Positions 1 to 5,474 are shown, numbered from the stretch's first letter. The stretch is DNA of 11,396 bases from Clostridiales bacterium (GCA_021199135.1 JAJQIQ010000195.1:1-11396); one strand, 5' to 3'. Notes: a model not told the origin generated them from the letters alone. Translations and numbers: made by a program.

Positions 1-177
1 CTTCTCGCCGCCGTAAAGCTTTTTCCCGCGCTGGAGTTCAGCCTCTCCGTTCACAAAGACTTGGCCGTCATTTATGATGAACTTCGCGTCTACGCCTGAA
101 CCGACCACTCCGGCTTTCTTGAGCGCCTGCCCGAGCCGGATGAAATCTTCGCCATCGCGGATTGAAACCTTAATCAA
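1..177 (-). CDS. yaaA: S4-domain RNA-binding protein, YaaA type (partial, 3' end outside window)
   Basis: Fifty-nine codons are visible and the frame is open to the left edge, so the C-terminus is missing. The product starts MIKVSIRDGEDFIRLGQALK and shows the S4 fold pattern: a phase around GQALKKAGVVGSG, then VFVNGE at about residues 43-48 and QRGKKLY at about 52-58, the usual VNGE...RGKKLY signature of this roughly 70-residue family. S4 domains bind structured RNA; YaaA-type proteins are linked to ribosome assembly, though their exact role is poorly defined. The start is a TTG at 177-175 with GAGGG (186-190) 8 nt upstream; no ATG fits. It lies 42 nt after dnaN on the same strand, the classic position between dnaN and recF in Firmicutes, and is probably cotranscribed with dnaN. 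Identity is confident; function is family knowledge only. Confidence 0.88.
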   Translation of the reverse strand, partial: MIKVSIRDGEDFIRLGQALKKAGVVGSGVDAKFIINDGQVFVNGEAELQRGKKLYGGEK

Positions 178-200
178 TAGGATGTCCCTCTTTTCTTTAG

Positions 201-216
201 GTTAGTTGTAACTAAC
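201..216. repeat. Short inverted repeat between dnaN and yaaA
   Basis: GTTAGTT and AACTAAC form a perfect 7-bp inverted repeat around a GT centre in the 42-nt gap after the dnaN stop. There is no T-run on the dnaN strand after it, so it does not look like an intrinsic terminator. It could be a weak RNA hairpin modulating yaaA translation, or chance. Confidence 0.4.
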
Positions 217-219
217 TAT

Positions 220-1326
220 CTACACAGCATTGAAATTAACCGGCAGAATCACGTAGATGTACTTCTTCGCCTCGTCGCGGATGAAACACGGCGCCTTCGG
301 GTTCACCATGTACAGCGTGATCTCCTCGTCATCGATGGCGCGCAGCGCGTCGATGAAAAACTTCGGATTGAAGCCTATGAGGATGTCCTTGCCGCTCTTC
401 TCGATGTCGAGGCTCTCATTCATCGACCCGACGAACGTCGTGATGCGGAGGTCTACCCTGCCGTCCTCGAAATTCAGGATGATTGGCTTCTTCTCACCCT
501 CGCGGATCATCAGAGTCGCACGGTCGATGCAGTCGAGGAATCGCTTCTTGTTTATCGTGACTTTCGTCTCGTAGTCGTCGGAAAGCATCTGCTCCACCCT
601 GAAGTACTCACCCTCAATCAGACGGGAGACTACCGTCGTCTGGTCAAACTCAAACACGATGTGATTCTGCGCCAGGTATATGTCCACATCGTCGTCGATG
701 CTGCCCGGGATGATCTTGCTTATCTCGTTTAAGGTCTTCGACGGCACTATGACTTTCTTGTGCTCGTAGTTCTCCTTGAGGCCGATGTTTCTTATGGAGA
801 TGCGGTGGCCGTCCAGCGACACCACCTTGAGGATGTCGTCCTCCACCTCGAAGAGTTCGCCCGTCATGACTGGACTGGCCTCGTTGTCGGAGACGGAGAA
901 TATTGTCTGACGAATCGCTTCTTTTAAGGTGAACTGCGATATCGAGATTGCCCTGTTCCTCTCGACGAACGGAATATAGGAGAAGTCGTCCCCAGACTTT
1001 CCGATGATGTTGAACTTCGCCGACTCGCAGGTAATCACGGTCTTGAAAGATGAGTCCGTCTCGATGGTGACGTCGCTGTCGGGAAGTTTTCTCACTATCT
1101 CAGAAAATATCCTGGCGTCGAGGGCTATCACCCCCCTCTCCATTATGTCCCCGTCGAGGATGGTCTCTATTCCGAGTTCCATGTCGTTCGCCATCATCTT
1201 GATCTCGCCAGCGGAGGCGTCAATCAGGATACATTCGAGTATAGCCATGGTCGTCCTCACCGGAACAGCTTTCGACACTGTGTTTACTCCGAGCAGGAGG
1301 TTTGACTTTGAACAGATCAGTTTCAT
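220..1326 (-). CDS. dnaN: DNA polymerase III subunit beta (sliding clamp)
   Basis: This 368-residue protein has the normal length of the bacterial beta clamp, a ring-forming dimer that tethers DNA polymerase III and other client proteins to DNA. It starts MKLICSKSNLLLGVNTVSKAV, the usual first strand and helix of domain I. Three repeated clamp folds of about 120 residues each can be traced (roughly 1-120, 125-245, 246-368). Landmarks include LDGHRIS near residue 171, VPSKTL near 194 and the C-terminal ILPVNF, equivalent to the MPxRL/LPVR segment that lines the client-binding pocket; here the arginine position is an asparagine. The ATG at 1326-1324 has GGGAG (1335-1339) 8 nt upstream. It follows dnaA on the same strand after a 273-bp gap that holds origin elements, and is followed by yaaA. 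No clear separate promoter was identified, because the gap is very AT-rich. Confidence 0.98.
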   Translation of the reverse strand: MKLICSKSNLLLGVNTVSKAVPVRTTMAILECILIDASAGEIKMMANDMELGIETILDGDIMERGVIALDARIFSEIVRKLPDSDVTIETDSSFKTVITCESAKFNIIGKSGDDFSYIPFVERNRAISISQFTLKEAIRQTIFSVSDNEASPVMTGELFEVEDDILKVVSLDGHRISIRNIGLKENYEHKKVIVPSKTLNEISKIIPGSIDDDVDIYLAQNHIVFEFDQTTVVSRLIEGEYFRVEQMLSDDYETKVTINKKRFLDCIDRATLMIREGEKKPIILNFEDGRVDLRITTFVGSMNESLDIEKSGKDILIGFNPKFFIDALRAIDDEEITLYMVNPKAPCFIRDEAKKYIYVILPVNFNAV

Positions 1327-1351
1327 TTAAAAAACTCCCTTCATGATGGCT

Positions 1352-1402
1352 TTGTGTATATAAATAATATAAGATATCCGTAACAGTAATAATAGGGGGC
1401 GT
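1352..1402 (+). other. Probable origin unwinding element: GC spacer, DnaA-trio and AT-rich tract
   Basis: Reading from the DnaA box at 1408-1416 toward dnaN, there is a GC-rich spacer (GGGGGC at 1395-1400), then on the plus strand five consecutive triplets in register at 1381-1395: TAA CAG TAA TAA TAG. Read 3' to 5' these are GAT, AAT, AAT, GAC, AAT, matching the known DnaA-trio consensus (3'-G/A-A-T) in four of five. Next comes an AT-rich tract (1352-1377) containing TATATAAATAATATAAGATA, suitable as a duplex-unwinding element. This box / GC-cluster / trio / AT-tract order is that of the basal origin unwinding system of Bacillus subtilis, which also lies between dnaA and dnaN. The motifs are directly visible; origin activity is inferred. 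Confidence 0.72.
1353..1361 (-). promoter_or_regulatory. Near-consensus DnaA box inside the AT-rich tract
   Basis: ATATACACA on the minus strand differs from the consensus TTATNCACA at one position. It overlaps the AT-rich tract proposed to unwind, so it may be a weak site or simply part of the AT-rich sequence. Confidence 0.4.
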
Positions 1403-1407
1403 TCATA

Positions 1408-1416
1408 TGTGTATAA
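1408..1416 (-). promoter_or_regulatory. Consensus DnaA box next to the unwinding element
   Basis: TTATACACA on the minus strand matches TTATNCACA exactly and is the best DnaA box in the window. It points toward the DnaA-trio at 1381-1395, the orientation needed to load a DnaA filament onto the trio strand. It lies between GGGGC (1396-1400) and GCCCC (1417-1421), which could pair as a 5-bp stem with the box in the loop when single-stranded. Confidence 0.72.
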
Positions 1417-1576
1417 GCCCCAGCAGCCGCCAAATCTCAAGCGCTAGGATGATTCATAACTCCCTGCACACTGGGTGAAGACGGTGGGAAAGAAAAGTGG
1501 CAAAATCTAGGCTTAACTTTTCATTGAACCCGAATCCACCTCATGTGAACATCGGAGGGTTGACGGCTTTATGATC
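1417..1576. other. Non-coding stretch of unknown role between dnaA and its downstream origin element
   Basis: These 160 bp hold no convincing gene. The composition is mixed and locally GC-rich, unlike the AT-rich half of the same gap. Only short self-complementary pieces are visible, such as AACCC (1527-1531) with GGGTT (1557-1561), and GGTGGG with TCCACC between about 1484 and 1539. No riboswitch, 6S RNA, SRP RNA, tmRNA or RNase P RNA core was recognised on either strand. It may be part of the dnaA 3' untranslated region, origin DNA, or an unrecognised small RNA. Confidence 0.4.
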
Positions 1577-1587
1577 CTTCCTATTAT
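1560..1587 (+). promoter_or_regulatory. Possible plus-strand promoter reading antisense into dnaA
   Basis: TTGACG at 1560-1565 and TATTAT at 1582-1587 are separated by 16 bp; an alternative -10, TATAAT at 1585-1590, gives a 19-bp spacer. Transcription would run into the 3' end of dnaA on the opposite strand. The -10 lies in the centre of a perfect palindrome. Seen from sequence only, with no annotated gene downstream on this strand, so confidence is low. Confidence 0.3.
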
Positions 1588-1596
1588 AATAGGAAG
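1577..1596. repeat. Perfect 20-bp palindrome just after the dnaA stop codon
   Basis: CTTCCTATTATAATAGGAAG is its own reverse complement and ends 3 bp from the dnaA stop codon. As RNA it could form an 8-bp stem with a TATA loop on either strand. No T-run follows on the dnaA strand (the next bases are GATCATAAAG), so it is not a standard intrinsic terminator. It may stabilise the dnaA mRNA 3' end or be an operator for a dimeric regulator. Confidence 0.65.
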
Positions 1597-1599
1597 AAA

Positions 1600-2961
1600 C
1601 TAGTTCGGATTTATCTTCTTTTTGATGGTCTCTATCAGGTTCCTGGTGGCTTCGTCCGTCTCGTATTCCTCGCTTATGCGCTTGATTCCGTGGATGATCG
1701 TGGAGTGGTCGCGGTTGCCGAGCAGCTGGCCGATCGCATCGAGCGGCCTGTCCGTCATGTTCTTGCAGAGGTACATAGCAATCTGGCGCGGCTTTGAGAA
1801 TTCCTTGCTGCGCTTCTTCGATATCATCTGGTCGACCGTGAGGTTGAAGTGCTCCGACACGACCTCGATGATGAGTTGCGGGGTGATTTCGCGAGGCTTG
1901 TCGGGCGTGATGATGTTTGCGAGCTCCTTCTCGGCGATATCCATAGTGAGAGGCTCGTGGACAAGGTTGTTGTAGGCAATCAGCCGGTTCAGGGCTCCCT
2001 CGAGCTCGCGGACGTTGTACTTGATGTTGCTGGCGATATAGTTTAAGATATCGTCGCTTATCTTGAAATCATCGGTCTCGGCTTTCTTGCGGATGATGGC
2101 CATGCGCGTCTCGTAGTCCGGGAAGCCGATGTCCGCCATCAGTCCCCACTCGAAACGGGAGCGGATCCTCTCCTCGAGGGTCTCCATCTCCTTCGGGGGC
2201 TTATCGGAAGTGAGGATGATCTGCTTGCCCTGCGTCTGGAGAGCGTTGAAAGTGTGGAAAAACTCTTCCTGGGTGCTCTCCTTTCCTATTATGAACTGTA
2301 TGTCGTCGATTATGAGGACGTCGACTTTGCGGTACTTGTCGCGGAACTTCGTCATCGCGGAGGAGTTGCCGTTGCGGATGGACTCGATGACCTCGTTCGT
2401 GAACTCCTCGGAGGTCACGTAGATGACCTTCAGTTGTGGGTTCTTGGAGAGGATGAAGTGGCCGATCGACTGCACGAGGTGCGTCTTGCCGAGCCCTGGG
2501 CCTCCGTAAATATACAGCGGATTATAAGCCTCGCCGGGAGATTCCGCGACCGCGAGCGATGCGGAGTGGGCGAAGCGGTTGTTGTTGCCTACTACAAATG
2601 TATCAAAAGTATAATTAGGATTTAAGTTTGAGTCCTCAAGGGAGGACTTTGTCTTGGTCTCTTTCATTTCGACGCGGGCATCTACGTCCCCGAGAGACTT
2701 AGTCTCCTCCGGCAGTATGAACTCGATGTCGTACTCGATCTTCGTGATCTCCACGATAGCGACACGGAGAGGGGAGAGATACTTTTTTTTGATGTAGCTG
2801 AGCGCCATCTGCTCTGACGGTACGAGGATGTAGAGGGTGTTACCCTTGATAGCATAGACTTCGAGAGGGCGCAGCCAAGTGTCGAAAGAGACGTCGCTGA
2901 TGTCGTGCTCGGTCTTCACCATGTTCAGTATTTCGTCCCATTTTTCGATTATTTCGTCCAT
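1600..2961 (-). CDS. dnaA: Chromosomal replication initiator protein DnaA
   Basis: This 453-residue protein has normal length and all four DnaA domains. Domain I (about 1-82) mediates self-association and helper binding; domain II (about 83-113) is a short charged linker. Domain III (about 114-340) is the AAA+ ATPase, starting at YTFDTFVVG, with Walker A GGPGLGKT at 153-160, Walker B VLIIDD at 215-220, sensor 1 around ILTSD (249-253) and the arginine-finger region RIRSRF (265-270). Domain IV (about 357-453) binds DnaA boxes and carries the signature NRDHSTIIHG at 416-425. It opens origin DNA to start replication and also acts as a transcription factor. The ATG at 2961-2959 is the only reasonable start, although its ribosome-binding site is poor. 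The gene is transcribed away from rpmH, with DnaA boxes on both sides, so autoregulation is likely. Confidence 0.99.
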   Translation of the reverse strand: MDEIIEKWDEILNMVKTEHDISDVSFDTWLRPLEVYAIKGNTLYILVPSEQMALSYIKKKYLSPLRVAIVEITKIEYDIEFILPEETKSLGDVDARVEMKETKTKSSLEDSNLNPNYTFDTFVVGNNNRFAHSASLAVAESPGEAYNPLYIYGGPGLGKTHLVQSIGHFILSKNPQLKVIYVTSEEFTNEVIESIRNGNSSAMTKFRDKYRKVDVLIIDDIQFIIGKESTQEEFFHTFNALQTQGKQIILTSDKPPKEMETLEERIRSRFEWGLMADIGFPDYETRMAIIRKKAETDDFKISDDILNYIASNIKYNVRELEGALNRLIAYNNLVHEPLTMDIAEKELANIITPDKPREITPQLIIEVVSEHFNLTVDQMISKKRSKEFSKPRQIAMYLCKNMTDRPLDAIGQLLGNRDHSTIIHGIKRISEEYETDEATRNLIETIKKKINPN

Positions 2962-2965
2962 CGTG

Positions 2966-2979
2966 TCCTGTAAACTCCT
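2966..2979 (-). promoter_or_regulatory. Suboptimal ribosome-binding region of dnaA
   Basis: Two candidates precede the dnaA ATG: AGGAG at 2979-2975, 13 nt away and therefore too far, and AGGA at 2969-2966, only 4 nt away. No upstream in-frame start codon lies close by that would suit AGGAG better. Neither is ideal, which suggests inherently weak dnaA translation. Confidence 0.5.
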
Positions 2980-3036
2980 GTATAATAGAATAGTGCTCTA
3001 AAAAAGAGCGCAAGTATCCATCGTCGTATAAATGTA

Positions 3037-3065
3037 ATTTTACACTATTTTGTGAATTAAATCAA
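3037..3065 (-). promoter_or_regulatory. dnaA promoter
   Basis: On the minus strand TTGATT (3065-3060) and TAAAAT (3042-3037) are separated by 17 bp, a good vegetative sigma-factor match. Transcription would begin near 3030, giving a leader of about 70 nt that includes a small GCTCT/AGAGC hairpin (3009-2995). A DnaA-box-like sequence (3051-3059) lies in the spacer, where bound DnaA could repress its own gene. Confidence 0.65.
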
Positions 3066-3134
3066 GTTAAATCAAGACATACTTTATCGATTGAGCGTCC
3101 AGTTATCAACAATTTCTCCACAAAATGAGGATAA
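3051..3134. other. DnaA box cluster upstream of dnaA (origin component)
   Basis: Four 9-mers each one mismatch from TTATNCACA lie here: TAATTCACA (minus, 3059-3051), TTATCAACA (plus, 3103-3111), TTCTCCACA (plus, 3114-3122) and TTATCCTCA (minus, 3134-3126). The last three start 11 and 12 bp apart, about one helical turn each. Together with AT-rich flanks and the divergent dnaA and rpmH promoters this resembles the upstream half of a bipartite Firmicutes origin. Whether it helps initiation or mainly controls dnaA transcription cannot be decided from sequence. Confidence 0.65.
3057..3076. repeat. Two-copy 10-bp tandem repeat over the dnaA promoter -35
   Basis: TTAAATCAAG occurs twice back to back without mismatch. 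On the dnaA strand each copy contributes a TTGATT hexamer, and the inner copy supplies the -35 element of the dnaA promoter. The 10-bp period would place a bound regulator on one face of the helix. Confidence 0.75.
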
Positions 3135-3158
3135 CTTTAAAAATATTGACTTTATGCC

Positions 3159-3186
3159 TTGACTTGCAAAATTTTTCTGATATAAT
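3159..3186 (+). promoter_or_regulatory. rpmH promoter with extended -10
   Basis: TTGACT at 3159-3164 and a perfect TATAAT at 3181-3186 are spaced by 16 bp, and TG at 3178-3179 provides a TGnTATAAT extended -10. This is the strongest promoter seen in the window and fits a highly expressed ribosomal protein gene. The start site would be near 3193, giving a leader of about 40 nt before rpmH. Confidence 0.85.
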
Positions 3187-3233
3187 TGCTATTGATGTTT
3201 TTTGTAATTTTGGAAAGAGGGAGGTAGATTGCC

Positions 3234-3368
3234 GTGAAGATGACATACCAGCCGAAGAAAAGGCATAGGAAAAGAGTGCATGGTTTCCGCAAGAGAATGA
3301 GCACGGCTTCCGGGAGGAAGGTACTGGCAGCAAGGCGTCGGAAGGGAAGAAAGCGTTTATCAGCTTAG
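3234..3368 (+). CDS. rpmH: 50S ribosomal protein L34
   Basis: The 44-codon product begins [20 protein letters not shown] and ends KGRKRLSA; it is the full-length, extremely basic L34 protein of the large ribosomal subunit. The usual L34 signature (TYQPKxRxRKRxHGFRxRMxTxxGRKVLxxRRxKGRxRLSA) is complete. The start is GTG at 3234, with GGAGGT at 3220-3225 and 8 nt spacing; the ATG two codons later is too close to be needed. It is the first gene of the plus-strand cluster, driven by the extended -10 promoter, and is followed by a hairpin with a T-run that probably ends much of its transcription before rnpA. Divergent arrangement with dnaA is the standard origin layout. Confidence 0.98.
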   Translation: MKMTYQPKKRHRKRVHGFRKRMSTASGRKVLAARRRKGRKRLSA

Positions 3369-3389
3369 GATGGATTTAAAAGTAACCTT

Positions 3390-3420
3390 AGGCCACAGTT
3401 TTGTGGTCTTTTGTTTCTTT
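3390..3420 (+). terminator. Intrinsic terminator or attenuator between rpmH and rnpA
   Basis: AGGCCACA (3390-3397) pairs with TGTGGTCT (3402-3409) through a GTTT loop, with one G-T pair, and is followed by TTTTGTTTCTTTT. It lies 21 nt after the rpmH stop and just before the rnpA ribosome-binding site. Since rnpA has no promoter of its own here, it is probably a partial terminator that lowers rnpA relative to rpmH. Confidence 0.72.
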
Positions 3421-3433
3421 TAAAGGAATGCTT

Positions 3434-3793
3434 ATGAAATTTTCGGATTCCCTGAAAAAGATGAAGGATTTCCAGAAAGTGTACAAGAGCGGGAAGTCGC
3501 GTGCGAACAGGCTTCTCGTGATGTATGTCCTGGAGAATGGCACGGAGCTCAACAGAGTCGGGATTTCAGTCAGCAAGAAAGTCGGGAACAGCGTGGTGCG
3601 CCATCATGTGACGCGCCTGATCCGTGAGAGCTACAGGCTCCATGAGGATGAATTTGACAGAGGGCTTGACATCGTCATTATTGCCAGAAACCCGGAGCGG
3701 AGCGCGACATACCGCGAGACGGAGAGCGCACTTCTGCACCTTGGAGCCCTCCACGGAATAGTGAGAAAGACCGGAAACGAAGTTCAGAAGTGA
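3434..3793 (+). CDS. rnpA: Ribonuclease P protein component
   Basis: The 119-residue basic protein starts MKFSDSLKKMKDFQKVYKSG, typical of RnpA. It binds the catalytic RNase P RNA and the 5' leader of precursor tRNAs to help cleavage. The central FQKVYKSGKS strand region (13-22) and the conserved helix following SVSKKVGNSVVR (about 45-56) are present. In the RNR motif region the sequence is VRHHVTRLIRES rather than VRNRIKRLIRES, so the first RNR Asn-Arg is His-His; this is a variant, with the second half RLIRES intact. Start choice: ATG at 3434 has AAAGGA (3422-3427) 6 nt upstream, whereas ATG at 3428 abuts the same site and a TTG at 3401 lies inside the hairpin. Neighbours are rpmH upstream and yidD 24 nt downstream. 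Confidence 0.97.
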   Translation: MKFSDSLKKMKDFQKVYKSGKSRANRLLVMYVLENGTELNRVGISVSKKVGNSVVRHHVTRLIRESYRLHEDEFDRGLDIVIIARNPERSATYRETESALLHLGALHGIVRKTGNEVQK

Positions 3794-3817
3794 AGTTTTG
3801 AAGTTTGGAGATTGTCC

Positions 3818-4027
3818 ATGAAGAAGCTTGTTATCGCGATGATTCGCTTTTATCAGAAATATCTGTCGCCTATGAAGAGCACGAGGTGCCCGTACTATCC
3901 GACCTGCTCGCACTACGGGCTCGAGGCCATTGAGAAGTACGGCGTGGTCAAAGGCGGCGCGCTGGCAGCCTGGAGGATCATGAGGTGCAATCCGTTCTCA
4001 AAGGGCGGATACGATCCGGTTCCGTGA
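3818..4027 (+). CDS. yidD: Membrane protein insertion efficiency factor YidD
   Basis: The 69-residue protein is full length for YidD, a small amphipathic, membrane-associated factor that aids insertion of proteins handled by YidC. The N-terminal amphipathic helix is [18 protein letters not shown]. The family cysteine motifs are all visible: [16 protein letters not shown] (about 22-37) and RCNPF (56-60), followed by the C-terminal GGYDPVP. ATG at 3818 has GGAG (3807-3810) 7 nt upstream; a TTG at 3812 would sit almost on the ribosome-binding site. It lies between rnpA and yidC, 24 and 16 nt away, and is clearly in one operon with them. Confidence 0.96.
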   Translation: MKKLVIAMIRFYQKYLSPMKSTRCPYYPTCSHYGLEAIEKYGVVKGGALAAWRIMRCNPFSKGGYDPVP

Positions 4028-4043
4028 ACTTTGAGGAGGATTT

Positions 4044-5474
4044 ATGGAGGTTTTTATGCCAGCTATTGAGTTGACCGCGTTCAATGGACCGATACTCGGG
4101 CCGATCGCGAAGGTCCTGGGCTGGATCATGAACGGGATATACATCGTTTTCTACCGGCTTTTCGGTGTTGAAAATGTGGTAGTCAGCATCCTGGCCATGA
4201 CCATCATCATCTATATGTGCCTGCTTCCGCTGACTATAAGGCAGCAGAGGTTTTCCAAGCTTTCGCAGGCGATGCAGCCGGAGATTCAGGCCATCCAGGC
4301 CAAGTACAAGAACAAGAAGGACAACGCGTCGATGCAGGCCATGAACGAGGAGACGCAGATGGTGTACCAGAAGTACGGCGTCTCCCCGATGGGAAGCTGT
4401 TTGCAGCTGATCATCCAGATGCCAATCCTGTTCGGACTCTACCGCGTGTTCTACAACATTCCTGGTTACATCACGCACATCAAGGACTGCTTCGGCATCC
4501 TGCATGACGGCACCGTCGTGAGCGGCGGGCTCGTCGACATCGTCACGAAGACGTCCGGCTACCAGGACATCATGACGCAGATGGTCACGGATTACAAGAT
4601 AAACTCCGTGGTGACGGACTTCACGGTGACTGACCAGTCGACGCTGAATAACTATGTCGTCGACGTGCTGTACAAGCTCCCGAAGGCGGGCTGGGAAAGC
4701 CTGACGTCGCTGTTTCCAAAGATTGGCGACGCGGTGGCGGAGATCACGCCGCACATCAACCGCATCAACTACGTTTTCGGGATAAACATCTCCGAGACCC
4801 CGTGGCACGCCATGACGACGAACTTCGCGGACAAGGCATGGCTGATGGTCTTTCTGCCGCTGCTCATTCCGCTGATTTCCTACGCGACGCAGATCGTCAG
4901 CATCAGGATGATGCCGACGGCGACGCAGAACGATGAAGATTCGATGTCGCGCCAGATGAAGAGCATGAACATGATGATGCCTCTGTTTTCACTGTTCATC
5001 TGCTTCATAACCCCTGCCGGCCTAGGTATGTACTGGATTTTCAGCGCGGTCGTGCGTATCGTGCAGCAGTTCTTCATCAATAGGCACTTTGACAGGCTCG
5101 ACATCGACGTGATGATTGAGCAGAACGCGCAGAAGCGGAAGAAGAAGCTCGAGAAGAAGGGCGTGACCGAGGAGCAGATGAGGCAGGCGGCGCAGATCAA
5201 GACGCGCTACGCCGGAAACTCCGCCAGCACTGCGAATACCGCGAACAAGAACAACATGGCTTCCAAGGCTAACACAGCCAACAGGAGCAATGCGTCCGGG
5301 GCAAAGACCAGCTCTTCCTCAAAGGGAGGCCAGTCAAAAGGAACGCAGGTGTCCCAGGCGAACGAAGCGCAGGCCAAGAAGGCTGACGAGATCAAGCAGG
5401 CGGCAAGGCCGGACAGCCTGGCGGCGAAGGCGAATTTGGTAAGAGACTTTAACGAGCGAAATAATAAGAAGTAA
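4044..5474 (+). CDS. yidC: Membrane protein insertase YidC/Oxa1 family
   Basis: This 476-residue polytopic protein inserts membrane proteins alone or with SecYEG. Hydrophobic segments lie at about 15-38, 44-64, 117-140, 264-287 and 309-345. The coiled-coil cytoplasmic hairpin (about 66-112) holds FSKLSQAMQPEIQAIQAKYK, and the family motif SPMGSCLQLIIQMPILFGLY is at 114-133. A loop of about 120 residues (141-263) sits outside the membrane. The 110-residue tail is basic and rich in Ala, Asn, Ser and Lys, suited to ribosome contact. No lipoprotein cysteine is seen at the N-terminus. The groove arginine normally found in TIxxRxxxLPL is tyrosine here (Y57 in TIIIYMCLLPL). The start is uncertain: ATG 4044 has AGGAGG 4 nt upstream, and ATG 4056 has GGAGG 5 nt upstream, 4 codons later. 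Confidence 0.95.
   Translation: MEVFMPAIELTAFNGPILGPIAKVLGWIMNGIYIVFYRLFGVENVVVSILAMTIIIYMCLLPLTIRQQRFSKLSQAMQPEIQAIQAKYKNKKDNASMQAMNEETQMVYQKYGVSPMGSCLQLIIQMPILFGLYRVFYNIPGYITHIKDCFGILHDGTVVSGGLVDIVTKTSGYQDIMTQMVTDYKINSVVTDFTVTDQSTLNNYVVDVLYKLPKAGWESLTSLFPKIGDAVAEITPHINRINYVFGINISETPWHAMTTNFADKAWLMVFLPLLIPLISYATQIVSIRMMPTATQNDEDSMSRQMKSMNMMMPLFSLFICFITPAGLGMYWIFSAVVRIVQQFFINRHFDRLDIDVMIEQNAQKRKKKLEKKGVTEEQMRQAAQIKTRYAGNSASTANTANKNNMASKANTANRSNASGAKTSSSSKGGQSKGTQVSQANEAQAKKADEIKQAARPDSLAAKANLVRDFNERNNKK

Noticed and set aside
1407..1478. Small plus-strand reading frame of 23 codons starting MCISPSSRQISSARMIHN
   Set aside because: The start overlaps the DnaA box, the upstream GGGGG is a poor and distant ribosome-binding site, and the peptide resembles no known family.
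1470..1545. Minus-strand strings loosely like an FMN riboswitch core (GGTGGATTC, GTTAAGCC)
   Set aside because: The other conserved blocks are missing or in the wrong order, and the position after dnaA makes no sense for flavin control.
1577..1596. Palindrome as an intrinsic terminator of dnaA
   Set aside because: The stem is AT-rich and no T-run follows on the dnaA strand.
3978..4808. Long minus-strand reading frame opposite yidC
   Set aside because: It is the complement of a well-conserved gene; the Arg/His/Val/Leu-rich product reflects GC-rich codon use and has no recognisable domain.
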